Shown: positions 37,464 to 47,215 of the stretch, piece after piece
How positions within the stretch are numbered: the first letter of the stretch is position 1
How the letters are laid out: each line of letters begins with the position of its first letter
NCBI RefSeq assembly: GCF_047495875.1
Contig: NC_092461.1
Span: 94,246,431-94,310,430 of the forward strand
Direction of reading: 5' to 3'
Length of the DNA stretch: 64,000 bases
From: Pithys albifrons albifrons
Lineage: Eukaryota > Chordata > Aves > Passeriformes > Thamnophilidae
Program-made: the position numbers and the translations under genes
Notes under the pieces: generated by a model
Database searches by the model: none
Told to the model about the DNA's origin: nothing
What the model saw: the letters and a program-made list of their open reading frames with translations, nothing else

Positions 37464-37598
37464 GTTTGAAGGTTGTGGTTCTTTCAGTCCACGTTCTTCT
37501 AGCAGCTCTCAAAGGCCACTACAAAAAACTGTTTGAAGGTCGTGGTTCTTTCAGTCCACGTTCTTCTAGCAGCTCTCAAAGGCCACTACAAAAAAACT
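37464..37598. repeat. 67-bp tandem repeat in the provirus C leader, two near-identical copies
   Basis: Copy 1 runs 37464-37530 and copy 2 runs 37531-37598. They match except for 'gttgtgg' versus 'gtcgtgg' and one extra A near the end. On the plus strand the unit runs from GTTTGAAGG through 'cagtccacgttcttctagc' to 'ctctcaaaggccactaca'. In the element's own direction these units lie just after the primer site, where a retrovirus keeps its untranslated leader and packaging signal. Confidence 0.92.
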
Positions 37599-37614
37599 TC
37601 TGAGTTTACGGGAA

Positions 37615-37690
37615 ACAGAAGCTCTCAGAGGCCTCTACACAAGGCACCCAGAAAAACGGGGCACAGCAGTTCTCAGGGGCCACTACTTAA
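37615..37690. repeat. Two diverged further copies of the leader repeat core
   Basis: The core seen in the 67-bp repeat (plus strand AGCAGCTCTCAAAGGCCACT) recurs twice in diverged form: 'gaagctctcagaggcctcta' near 37619-37638 and 'agcagttctcaggggccact' near 37666-37685. The spacing is about 48 bases, shorter than the 67-bp unit, so the shared core, rather than the whole unit, appears to be kept. Confidence 0.75.
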
Positions 37691-37729
37691 AGTTCTAGGC
37701 AGGTCTGCAGATGGCTTCCATGTCCTCAA

Positions 37730-37747
37730 TCGTGTCGAGGGTCACCA
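37730..37747 (-). promoter_or_regulatory. Primer binding site of provirus C, tRNA-Trp-like
   Basis: In the element's direction this reads TGGTGACCCTCGACACGA, two bases after the 5' LTR. The first nine bases equal the tRNA-Trp primer site used by avian alpharetroviruses, and the rest agree less well. This is recognition from known primer types; a database comparison was not possible. Confidence 0.75.
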
Positions 37748-37749
37748 AA

Positions 37750-37967
37750 TGTTGCCGACCGACCTCTAGTGAGACCGCACACACCAATGTGATGTTCAAG
37801 CAAGATCTAAAGTTTATTCAAATTACAGGTATATATCACCTTAAGTGACCCCGCCCCAGGTACGGAGGTCTGACTCCAATAGGTTGAGGCTGTTAATATG
37901 TACTTTTAAGGCGAAAACGAAACTTCTAGGCTGGTCCTTCAGACCTACCTGATTAGGGGCGGCAACA
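37750..37967 (-). repeat. Provirus C, 5' LTR (right in window)
   Basis: A 218-bp partner of 35710-35927, with the same ends (TGTTGCCG...CGGCAACA) and length. It adjoins the primer site on its left side, as expected for the 5' LTR of a minus-strand provirus. AATAAA on the minus strand lies at 37813-37818. Confidence 0.93.
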
Positions 37968-37973
37968 GACCAT
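37968..37973. repeat. Target-site duplication of provirus C, right copy (GACCAT)
   Basis: Differs by one base from GGCCAT at 35704-35709. Confidence 0.75.
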
Positions 37974-38250
37974 CACTTTCAACCAGACAGAGACCACCAC
38001 TCTTGATCAGACTGGGACCATCATCTGCACGAACAGGTCTTCTCGCTTCCTTTTACTTTGGACTTGGGGGAGCCACGTGGGAGTTGTGCCCCAGGGCTCT
38101 GGGTTAGAGTTCTGGGTTTTGTGGGTTAAAACCAGTTTCTCCTTGTGCCATTGCATTTATTGTAATATTGTTGTTAAATTGTAACTCTGGTTTATAATCT
38201 CTCTTGTGTTCTGTTCATTTCTCCTGCCAGTTTACCTTTAAACCAGCACA
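37974..38250 (+). mobile_element. LTR A, last piece (R-U5) with terminal CA
   Basis: It continues LTR A after provirus C. It matches the reverse complement of the intact relative at 55281-55907 in order: 'ggacttgggggagccac', 'tgtgccccagg', 'ctgggtta', 'attgtaatatt', 'ttaaatt', 'cttataatctctct' ('tttataatctctctt' here), and the end 'acctttaaaccagcaca'. It ends at AAACCAGCACA, followed by the ACTTC duplication. Adding the three pieces gives about 710 bp for LTR A, versus 627 bp for the intact relative. Confidence 0.92.
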
Positions 38251-38255
38251 ACTTC
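38251..38255. repeat. Target-site duplication ACTTC of LTR A, right copy
   Basis: Exact copy of 34624-34628. Confidence 0.9.
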
Positions 38256-38459
38256 AAAATTTGTTAAGGAGAGAAAATAAACTTTTCTGAGAAATGTCAT
38301 CAAGGACTGTTTAAGAGGATTTTTCATTCTAAACAGAGAAAACCAGTTCTATAGCTATAAAACACAGTTTGCTATTTAGATTGCACTCAGGTGAGCCGGT
38401 ATTATTTTACCTCTGATCATTAACTTGACCACCCCAGTGCTCATGAAGGATGCTACAGT

Positions 38460-38531
38460 CTTAAACTGCACCATCCCCTTAAACTGCATCATCCCCTTAA
38501 GCTGCGTCATCCCCTTAAGCTGCGTCATCCC
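38460..38531. repeat. 18-bp tandem repeat, four copies
   Basis: The units begin at 38460, 38478, 38496 and 38514 and follow the pattern CTTAARCTGCRYCATCCC. Copies 3 and 4 are identical and copies 1 and 2 differ at a few positions, so the last duplication is recent. Because the unit is a multiple of three, the plus frame reads a six-residue repeat (LNCTIP, LNCIIP, LSCVIP twice). This is a consequence of the unit length and is no evidence of coding. Confidence 0.93.
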
Positions 38532-40220
38532 CTTGTATCATCAGCACCTTCCTACTTACACATACATTTACTCACTCTGTTCCTCCTATGATCTTACAAA
38601 CAGAGCTCTACTTCCCTGCAATTGGAATTCTCAGGGGCTGGATCAAGATTACATGAACAAGAAAAAATTCAAAATTGCTCCTGAACTTTTCTAATGTATT
38701 TTATTACACTTATATTTCTTACCTGGCTACCTTTGGAGAAAGTTCTTTTCTGTGCTTCATGGATCTCAATATTTTCCCTCAGGCTTCAGAAATCCTCAGG
38801 CATACAGGTAGAATTATCAGGAGTGCTAATTAAAAATATAACATTATTGCTTTCTGAATTGCATATGAAATTAGAGTAAGAAGTATTATACTCCCCTCCC
38901 CCCACTATTTTTTTACAACGTTTACAACTGCCTTCAAAAGGGGTGCATTGTACTCTGGCTCCAAAGTCTAACTTGCTTGTTTTCCTTCTATCCACTTGCA
39001 GAATCACACTGGGTTAATTATCACTCATGTTCCCAACTGGCAGCACAGCTTCCACTTGAATGGGTAAAGGAGATTCAGCAGAGCTGTTTTAACCAAAATA
39101 ACAGGCCATGGAAAAGCATGGTGTTAAATATTGCTTCCCAGGTAATTAACCGGGCATTGGGAGCTCCCCATCAACCTTCTTTCATGTTTTGTTGATATTT
39201 TCATTGCATACACAATGTTGTGTCTTTGAAACATAGTACATCAAATTTTGTTTTACATTGCTGTTTACTCACAGAAACACATATTTATCAAAAGCTGTTC
39301 TTTGGATTTCTGCCTACACAGCTGCTTTTCTTTTTTTCTTGGCATATAACATATGTAAACAGTAAAAAATCGTATATTCAGAGATATCAGAGTGAATTAC
39401 AAAGTTACAAAATACACCTTTTTAAGACCTTGCTGGCCTTCAAACTGACAGAAAACCTTACTGCTATATCTAAATATATAGAGATCATTGTATTTCAATC
39501 AACACACATCAAAAATTATGTAGATTTTTTTTAATTAATATGCTAGACTTGGTCTCCTAAGGTTAAATGCAAAATTCATGCTGTAAAGTTTCCTTCAAAA
39601 TTTCCTTGTCCAAAATAGAAAAGAGTTTATTGATTAAAAGGCAATATCTTGTTGGTTTGTTTCCCCTTCTTTGTATCAAAAGTCCTGTATGCACCACTTT
39701 ATTGTCCAGAGAAGTTGTGTTGAACTATTGCAGAAGTGCATACATTAGCTATGTCCTTATATTCCAGCTCCAGTAACATAGAGAGCTTAGCAGTGAAGAT
39801 AACTCAAAGATCCATAAATACTGACCTTTCATGTGGTGTCATCATACGGTATTCTGCTGCATTATATTTAACTTAGAAAGCTGATATTTAAAAGGTATAT
39901 AAGTACAAATCTAGGTGGAATATCTGATTATTTTAATACATGAGCAATTGGGAAAAAAATGACTAAACTGAAACACCAGAAGGCTGCCAGATAGAACTAG
40001 AAAATTACTGAAGTGAGATAAATAAGTAAACAAGCTGAAAATGAAAATATCACCTTATTTCCATTAATGATGTCATTATAAAACATAATACATGGGGTTT
40101 CTGTGTGTTTATTGAAGTAAAATTGGCTTATGCAGTCCATTTATTAATATGGTTATTTGAATGTCTGATAGCTATACAACATTTATGAGCATGATTTTCA
40201 AGTTTTAGCCCATTTCTTTT

Positions 40221-40223
<3 letters not shown>

Positions 40224-40279
<56 letters not shown>
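40224..40279. repeat. Perfect (AT)n microsatellite, about 28 units
   Basis: An uninterrupted alternating AT run of about 55 bp. Its purity indicates recent expansion. It can extrude as a cruciform or hairpin and is a likely site of length variation. Confidence 0.97.
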
Positions 40280-40281
<2 letters not shown>

Positions 40282-42329
40282 GACTTTAGCATTAAGTCAT
40301 TAGAAAGTTTATATCATAGTAAGATATAGAGGGAACACATATGTCCATTTAAATATAATGGGAAAAAGTGGGGGAACAGATAATGGGGGAACTATGATAT
40401 AATTTCAGCTTGACTTTTTCAAAGAAACTTTTCTTGAATTGATAAAAGGAAAATAAGTTTCCTAGAAAGTAAAATCCTGCTATAAGTAATTCTTGGTGAG
40501 CAGAAGCTAAAAGTTTCAATATTGTAATATAGTAATATATCAAAATTCTAAAGAGAATGAAGTTCAGAAGATACTTTAAAAATTCTGTGTTACCTACCTG
40601 TTGTTGCAACGAATTGCTTGTCAGCAGATGCAGAACTTTGGACTACCATTGCAGTGAAGGAGGTTAATAGATTGTGAACAAGTTTTTAATCACCTATTTT
40701 TCAACACAGCTGCTTCCCATTTCATAAGAAATTAGTATAAATTCTTTTGTAATTGTGATTTTGGCTTCCATGTGGAGAAAATTACAAAAACTGAATGGAG
40801 TACAGCAGAGATCAGTACAGGGAGTTATTTTTATAATTTACTAGTTTCATTAAGAGCATACTGGAAGATATGAAGTCAATCTTTTTTTTTTTAATTTTTA
40901 TTTTTTTCACAGGAAGATTTGAATGAAAACAAACAGGAGGATAGCAAACCTAACCTATGTACATATTTTAGCATTTTGAAATAGCAAGCAACTTGCCTTC
41001 AATGCAATTGCTTTAAATATTAAATAAAAAGCAGCTGTATACCAGGCGACAGCTAATAAACACAGCCCAGATAACTGTTCCTAGACAGCAATGTATGAAA
41101 ACAAGATCAAAAAATGCCTATGGGGTGGGAAAATAAGAGTTACTCTATTATTATGTCTGAATAAGCAGTCAGCTAACAAGTAACTGGATAGATAAACTAG
41201 AGAGTAGTTACTTTTTCTGTATATGCAAAATCAGATATGGCTGCACTAAAAATAAATTTTAATCACAGGTTAAAGAGCATAAAAAATAGAGGAGACTCAT
41301 TTCTCTTTATACTGGAATATAGGCAAATATAAGATATGATAATTTTTCATAAGTACATTCAGCAATGTAGAACTGTTTCAGGACAATAATAGGAAAACAA
41401 GGCAAGAAAGCTCATTTAATCTACATCATTAATTCCCAAGACCCATACTAATACCATTTTTAAAGGAATATTTCTATGACTATTCCAAGAATATTCTAAG
41501 AATTCCAAGGTTTGTGTCTCTAGAATTTCCAGCAATCTGTTTTAATACTCTGTTCTTTAATAATAAAATGTTTCTGCATGTTTCATGGAAAGATTCCTGG
41601 CTAAAATTTTTGTCTTATTCGTCATGGTCACAATAGAAACTCCTCCAATTGTTTACATTGAAACAGAGCAATATTTGTACTTATTTGAAAATCACTTTTG
41701 CAGGCAATGAGAGGAAAGAAGGAATAAAGACAGAAAGTCCCTTCCTTAGGATAAATAATTGCAATTCATTCATTTCTCTCCTTATAAGCCATTTTACTGG
41801 ATACTTAATTATATTTTTGGTTCTGCCTAAGACTCTTCAATTATATACCTTTCCTGAGATGCCTATGGCTGTAAATAGCATGCATGTTTGCATTAGCAAG
41901 ATAAATACTTCCATGGACCATTTTCAGACTGTGAAACTCAGTTGTTTGAACAGCTAAATTTTTTAAATGTCTGTCATGTTTTGACCTATCAAATTAGCAT
42001 TTTCCAAAACAATTTTGATGGACTCAAAAGGAACAATGCCCAGTAGGTGTTCTAGATCTGGTCATTCTTTTCTGAAAGGTAGGAAATGGTATAATGATGT
42101 GAGATGGACCATTCTATGGCAGTTGTTTTTCCTGACAGAGTCCTTCACATATTTAGTTTACTAGAACACATTTAGCCTCACCACTGTTGTGAAAGAATTA
42201 CTGCATTTCTTTCATTTACAGATGAAGCAAATATCTGCATGATATTATTTCATATCCAAGTATTGATCCTTTGCAGCTCTCCCACCTCTTTCTTAACAAT
42301 GTTCTTACTTAAGGAACCGACAAATTAAA

Positions 42330-42425
42330 GAAGAGAAAAAAACCCAAACAAACAACAACCATCAACAAACCAACCAAACAAAAGCACTAACTAAAAAGAA
42401 AAAAAAACAAAAACCCAAACAACAA
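42330..42425. repeat. A/C-rich low-complexity tract
   Basis: AAAC, CAAC and AAAAA units with interruptions. A similar AAAAC run follows at about 42708-42733. Confidence 0.8.
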
Positions 42426-43034
42426 AATGAAGTACAAGTTCATTTTGAATTTTAGCCAAGTCTTCAACATACCTAATGGTGTCAATCATTTTTCTGTTGC
42501 TTTGAATTCAATAAACATCACCTTAATTCCATCATTCAGTACCTTAACAAAATCCCTCAATACTATTAGATCCAAAACAAATTTCCTACAGTTTTTACTT
42601 GATACAGCCATTATTTCCATCATTCAAAATAGTGTATGTGAAGCAATTTAGAAACTAAAAATATGTAAATGTCTATAATTATTTGATTAGTAACTATTTT
42701 GGAAAATTAAAAACAAAACAAAACAAAACATAAAACGTGACTTTCTATTGCTTTTGTGAAGTGTTAGTGGAATTGAATGAGTTACTTCCTACGGCACTGT
42801 TCTCACCTCTGTCTTTGTGCTTCAGATGACCCAGAGATATACAGACAAAACACAATTTCCAGTGCTATGATGCTGAACACTACATCCAAAGTTTATAAAA
42901 CAAAAATCTGTAGTGTTTTTATGGATGTATTACATCCTACAATTTTTTGGATCCTGCAACTTTAGAGGTCAGAAAAGATCCACTGTTAGACTCACCTAGA
43001 CAGTGACAAAATGGACATAAAAGTTTTCCCTAGG

Positions 43035-43039
43035 AAGGG
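43035..43039. repeat. Target-site duplication AAGGG, left copy
   Basis: AAGGG directly precedes TGTCTTAG and recurs at 43945-43949 after the terminal CA. Confidence 0.85.
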
Positions 43040-43944
43040 TGTCTTAGTTTGAGGGAAAAAACCAAAATGTTTACAAAAAAAAAAAACAGAGGAGAGGATT
43101 ATTCCTCAATAGTCACGTCACTCCTTATTAAATTTGAGAGAAAGGAACTTTAATTAGAAAATGGATACAAGTAGTTCTTAACTACTGTATATATACATAT
43201 ATATGTAGATATAGTTATAACTGTAAACAGACCAGTGCAAACTACTCCTCCAGTACCAAAAGTAAAAACAAAAGAGAACAACCCCCAAACACTGGGTTCC
43301 TCCTGGAGCAGTTATATTCATGGACAGTGTCAGTGTCACACCTCAGCTGGCTGCGAGGTGAATTCTCAGTCTTTTCCCAGCAAGGCAGAGACAAGGGCTG
43401 AAAACTCACATGGACTCTCTCTCTCCTTGTCCTTTGTTCCAAATAAAGAAGGAAAAACTCAGAGTGGAGGAATAGTGATAATTCCCAGGAATCTCCTTGC
43501 TGTCCAAGTCGGTCCCCAGGGAGAAAAAAGGGTCTGCAGTGTGTCCTGAAGCAGTTGTGTCTCTCCTTTCTTCTCTCTCTCTTTGTCTCTCTGAAGCTTG
43601 GGGTGCCCAGAGATGGAGGGGGAAAAGCCAAAGGGCAGAGCCAGAAAAAGAGCTCTCACAAGCAATCAGTGGCTCTTTTTCTGCAGCTGCCCAAAGAAAA
43701 CCCCAAAACCAAATCAAGCCAGCACACAGGGAAAAAAAGAAAAGAAAAACCTCTCCCCACCCCAGGTGCTGGGGTTCTGTTTTCTCACCTCCATCTCACC
43801 ATTCAGCTGGAATCTGAAAGTCATCAGATATCTTTTGTCCTCACTCCTGGAACTCCAAGCTTAAACTTTTTGTGTTGGTATGGTGAGAAAAATTCTCTGA
43901 GGGGCTCCTCCCAACACCACCTTCCTGTGTTTGAACCTTTAACA
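43040..43944. mobile_element. Solo LTR of an avian ERV, 905 bp
   Basis: It begins TGTCTTAGTTTGAGGG, ends AACCTTTAACA, and is flanked by a perfect 5-bp duplication (AAGGG). GC content and purine/pyrimidine asymmetry are clearly above the flanks, which produces a cluster of long overlapping open frames on both strands (43235-43956), the longest 133 codons. Several of the minus-strand frames start at TTG and none shows a domain, so I treat all as by-products. It differs from the LTRs at 29282, 34629, 34981 and 55281. An AATAAA is present at 43442-43447 on the plus strand, but the end sequences do not settle its direction. Confidence 0.88.
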
Positions 43945-43949
43945 AAGGG
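43945..43949. repeat. Target-site duplication AAGGG, right copy
   Basis: Exact copy of 43035-43039. Confidence 0.85.
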
Positions 43950-45148
43950 TTACTAAATTTCTGATCTTCTGAAACATTTGATTATACCTTATGTTTCTTT
44001 ATGTGATCATGGGGTTATACCTTTATAGGACTCATTTTCAAACAGATGTTACTAGGCTGAAATATTTTCTTTAAAAGAAATATGTCTTTGTTCTAAAATA
44101 CCTGGATGAACTTCACTTCCATTAGATACTGCAAACTTTGTGGATTACAGAAGAGTTTTGTTACTGACTTCTTTTCAAGGTGTACTGCTTTGAGCTATGT
44201 AATTATCCAGACTTTCATATTAATAAAAGAAGTGGTTCAGACAAGTGTGATCTTTTGAACTTTAGAATCAGTGCTTTCTTGTTGGACTCAGATAATGTAA
44301 TCTGAAACTTTTAAAATGCAGCAAAATTAAGAAAGTCATACTCTTAATGCAGATTCTAGTGAATAGAGCATAATTCTAGTGACACAGAAAATCATTCAGA
44401 AAATAGTGGTTTATATTTCACATTTAAAATTTTCTAGTTAGGCAAGTGAAAAACAGTTGCTCTCTATTTTTTCATGTCATTTTTTCCTTAAATACTGTTT
44501 ACTGAACTAGTTAATTTTGACGATATTTTTACAATAATTCTATTTACAGGTTTATCTATCCTGCCAATTGTCACAGCTTGATTAAGTAAAACACTCTACA
44601 CTCATCCTACACTAATGTCCTAAACTTTAGTCTCCTTGTAAACTATGACAGAAACAAAGAGAAGAATAAAGACAGAACATTAGAAGTTGCATTGAGGCAA
44701 GAGAATATGACTTAATACATAATAGGGTCAAATATTTGAACGAAACAAATGGAAATTCAAAATAAGTATCTTGAAACGTTTTACATTTTCATAAGTAGAT
44801 TCTTTTGATGTTTTTGCATATTATAGTTTGAAAACCACATTGAAAAGTTTTCAGTTTAATATGTAAAGTAGACACTTTGAATATTATGTAAGATTCACAT
44901 AAAAAACCAAAATGTTTTATAATTAGGATAAATACGTAAGCAAAGTGATCATCGACATTAAGATTTCTCCATAAGTTGTGAGTGTTTCCTTTTGCAGGAG
45001 CACAACATATTTCTTGATGCCAGTTTAATTTAATTGGATGCTCTTTGATACTGTGGAGCAACTGAAGTGTTCCTAAAGTGGTAAGCTATATCATAAAAGT
45101 ACAACTAATATGCTTGGGAAGCAGATTCTAGAAAATATAATTTAGTCA
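43950..45148. other. Unique-looking AT-rich DNA, no gene seen
   Basis: No exon, RNA gene or recognised repeat. A minus-strand frame of 90 codons at 44789-45061 has no recognisable features. Confidence 0.55.
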
Positions 45149-45333
45149 AGGGAAGAGGAGGAGGGGAGGGGGGAGGGGAGGGGGGAGGGGAGGGGGGAGG
45201 GGAGGGGGGAGGGGAGGGGGGAGGGGAGGGGGGAGGGGAGGGGGGAGGGGAGGGGAGAGGGGAGGGGAGAGGGGAGGGGAGAGGGGAGGGGAGAGGGGAG
45301 GGGAGAGGGGAGGGGAGAGGGAGGGGAGAGGAG
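45149..45333. repeat. All-purine G-rich 12-bp minisatellite with two unit variants
   Basis: The plus strand is only G and A for about 185 bp. The first part is built from a 12-bp unit AGGGGAGGGGGG, and from about 45250 the unit becomes AGGGGAGGGGAG, a single G-to-A change spread over consecutive copies. The array can form G-quadruplexes and, being a purine-pyrimidine mirror repeat, triplex DNA. Minus-strand open frames across it read proline/leucine/serine repeats, which are artefacts of the array. Confidence 0.95.
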
Positions 45334-46694
45334 TTTTCAGAAGTATTTCTAATGAAAAACAATAAAATTCAGATGATAAACACAAAATCTATAACATATC
45401 TAAAGGTCCTTTATTCTAGATTAGTATTTCAAGATATTCACTATTATATGGAATTGTGAATAAAATCACAATTCACTTCAATTCACAATGAAATGGAAAT
45501 GATAGTAAAGTTTACTGGAAAAAAAATACTAAATATGAGGAAAACAGATCTGGAGCACAGCAATACTGTCTTGCAAAAGGAAATGTTCAGGAATGGCTAT
45601 ATCTCAGTCAAGACAGTTAAACTTCATATAATATAGAGGTGCAGGAAGTACAAACTTTGTAGACTCTTAATGAAAGCCATCACACAGAATATCTCTTTTC
45701 TAGATATCCATATTACACAAATGGATAATCAAATATGCAGATTTGCCAGTCATTTGAGAAGAGCTCCAGGGAATTCATTTCATGATCTACTGGAGTTGAG
45801 GCTACAGAAGGAAGGAAATGCAGTGTCATTTAGTCTCTGCGCAGACTAAAGGTCTTCACTAGCCCCAGTGCAAGCAGAAGTTCAGGGCTCGGTTGTTTCT
45901 TTCTCCCTGAGAGAGATGGGAGTGGAATGGATGGAATGAGGATGAGGATAAAATTGTTCCTTCCAGGCAAGACAGAGTCAATAACAAGCATTTATCTCCT
46001 CACGTATAAAATCTGGAGAGAAATCTTTAAAGTTTCTTCTCAGCTTTGTATTCCTTCCTCCTCACTAAAATCAATAACCATTGTAGACCTCTGAGTGCGT
46101 TTATCATTCTAGTTTGATAAAAAGCATGTAAACCACTGAGATTACACAAAGGGAAAATGTGTATTTCAGTGGTATTTACACCTTCTGTTTTTGTTCACAG
46201 AAGCATTATTATCTCATTGAAGGATTCTGTCCCCTGAAGTGATCAGCATGTTCAGCTTTACAATGTATCCTCAAAAGGAACAGCATTGTGTGTGAGGGAT
46301 CCTGACTGCTTTTAAGTTCCAACAAAGTCAGAGCTCATTATCACAACTTTCTCCAAGAAAACATCCTTATTCTTGAAGGCAGAACCCATGGCAAAATTGG
46401 ATACCTAAACAAATTTCAAAGTTAGGGAGAAGTTTTCTGAAAATAATAATTGACAGCCTTATCAGGGCAGAGGTTTGGAGTGACATCAAATAGAAAACTG
46501 TTCTTATGTACAAATGAAAGTGTCCTCTTGATTGCAAATAAAACACACAAAGAAACATCCAATATGTAAATTGAATTTTCTTATCCTTTATGTACAGGAG
46601 AATATAACGGCAGGATGTAAGAAGGGATATTGCATAATAGAAATGGGATCTTACATGGAACCTTGGCCAGGAGACCTTGAACAAGCAGTTTCTT
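45334..46694. other. Unique-looking DNA, no gene seen
   Basis: No exon, RNA gene or recognised transposon. The minus-strand frame at 46367-46684 has no recognisable domain. Confidence 0.55.
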
Positions 46695-47215
46695 TCTGTC
46701 TAGGACCTCCAACATAAGAAGTACATAGACCTGCTTGAGTGAGTCCAGAGGAGGACCATAAGGATGATGAGGGGTCTAGAGCACCCTTCCTATGAAGACA
46801 GGTTGAGAGAGTTTGGGATGTTTATCCTGGAGAAGAGAAGACTCAGGGGAGGCTTTATTGCACCCTCTAAGTACCAGAAAAGGGCTTACAAGAAAGGTGG
46901 AGAGGGACAACTGGCAATGTAGTGTAGGACCAAAGTAGCATGTAGAGATAGGACAAGAGGAATGGCTTTAAAACAAAAGAGGTAGGTTTAGAATAAATGT
47001 TAGAAAGACGTTCTTTACTGTGAGTGGTTAGATATCCTGAGTAGTTGCTCAGGAAAACTGTAGATGCCCCATCCCTGTAAGTCTTTAAAGCCAGGTTGGA
47101 TGGGATTTTAAGCAACTTGGACTGGTGAAAGATGTCGCTGCCCATAGCAGGGGCTTTCAAACTTGATAGTCTTCGAAAATACCTTCTAACCCAAACCATT
47201 CCACTATTCTATAGA
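46695..47215 (+). mobile_element. CR1 LINE 3' fragment (plus strand)
   Basis: The CR1 order is clear: 'cctccaacataagaagtaca', 'gtccagaggaggaccataag', 'agcacccttcctatgaag', 'ctggagaagagaagactcag', 'tagaataaatgttagaaaga', 'gatgccccatccctgtaag', 'ttaagcaacttggactgg', and a tail ending 'ccattccactattctata'. It resembles the copy at 5525-6520 in its tail (both have the 'gaaaggtgtc/gaaagatgtc' and 'gcccatagcagggg' type blocks), so both may belong to one CR1 subfamily. It is 5'-truncated, with the remaining coding part broken. Confidence 0.92.

Larger units (their letters stand above)
35710..37967 (-). mobile_element. Provirus C: small minus-strand ERV with two LTRs and a 1.8-kb interior
   Basis: Two directly repeated 218-bp LTRs (TGTTGCCG...CGGCAACA) bracket 1,822 bp. 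Orientation is fixed by four signs. A polypurine tract abuts the left LTR on the minus strand. A tRNA-Trp-like primer site abuts the right LTR. AATAAA occurs in the LTRs only on the minus strand. An envelope transmembrane remnant also reads on the minus strand. The primer type, short LTRs and 6-bp duplication point to an alpharetrovirus-like/ERVK relative. No gag or pol sequence was recognised, and the interior is far too short for a full genome of about 7-9 kb. It is therefore an internally deleted or non-autonomous copy. The two LTRs differ at 9 of 218 positions. It sits inside the older LTR A. Confidence 0.9.
38256..43034. other. Unique-looking AT-rich DNA, no gene seen
   Basis: No host exon, RNA gene or assignable transposon was found. 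It contains an 18-bp tandem repeat at 38460-38531, a perfect (AT)n tract at 40224-40279, and A/C-rich tracts near 42330-42425 and 42708-42733. Open frames up to about 104 codons are unsupported. Confidence 0.55.

Noticed and set aside
37464..37690. Leader repeats of provirus C as a CRISPR-like array
   Set aside because: The units are contiguous tandem repeats without unique spacers, in a vertebrate retroviral leader.
34629..38250. LTR A and provirus C read as one large provirus
   Set aside because: The ends of LTR A are two halves of one LTR (matching 55281-55907), and provirus C has its own LTR pair and its own duplication.
38425..38694. Plus-strand frame with a six-residue repeat (LNCTIP/LSCVIP)
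   Set aside because: It follows automatically from an 18-bp tandem unit, and the frame outside the repeat has no recognisable features.
43242..43956. Cluster of open frames of 68-133 codons on both strands as possible genes
   Set aside because: All lie inside the 905-bp LTR with perfect 5-bp target duplications. Several start at TTG, none shows a domain, and strong base-composition skew explains the lack of stops.
45105..45385. Proline-rich protein frames on the minus strand
   Set aside because: They are translations of the all-purine 12-bp minisatellite; the proline/leucine/serine pattern is the repeat itself.
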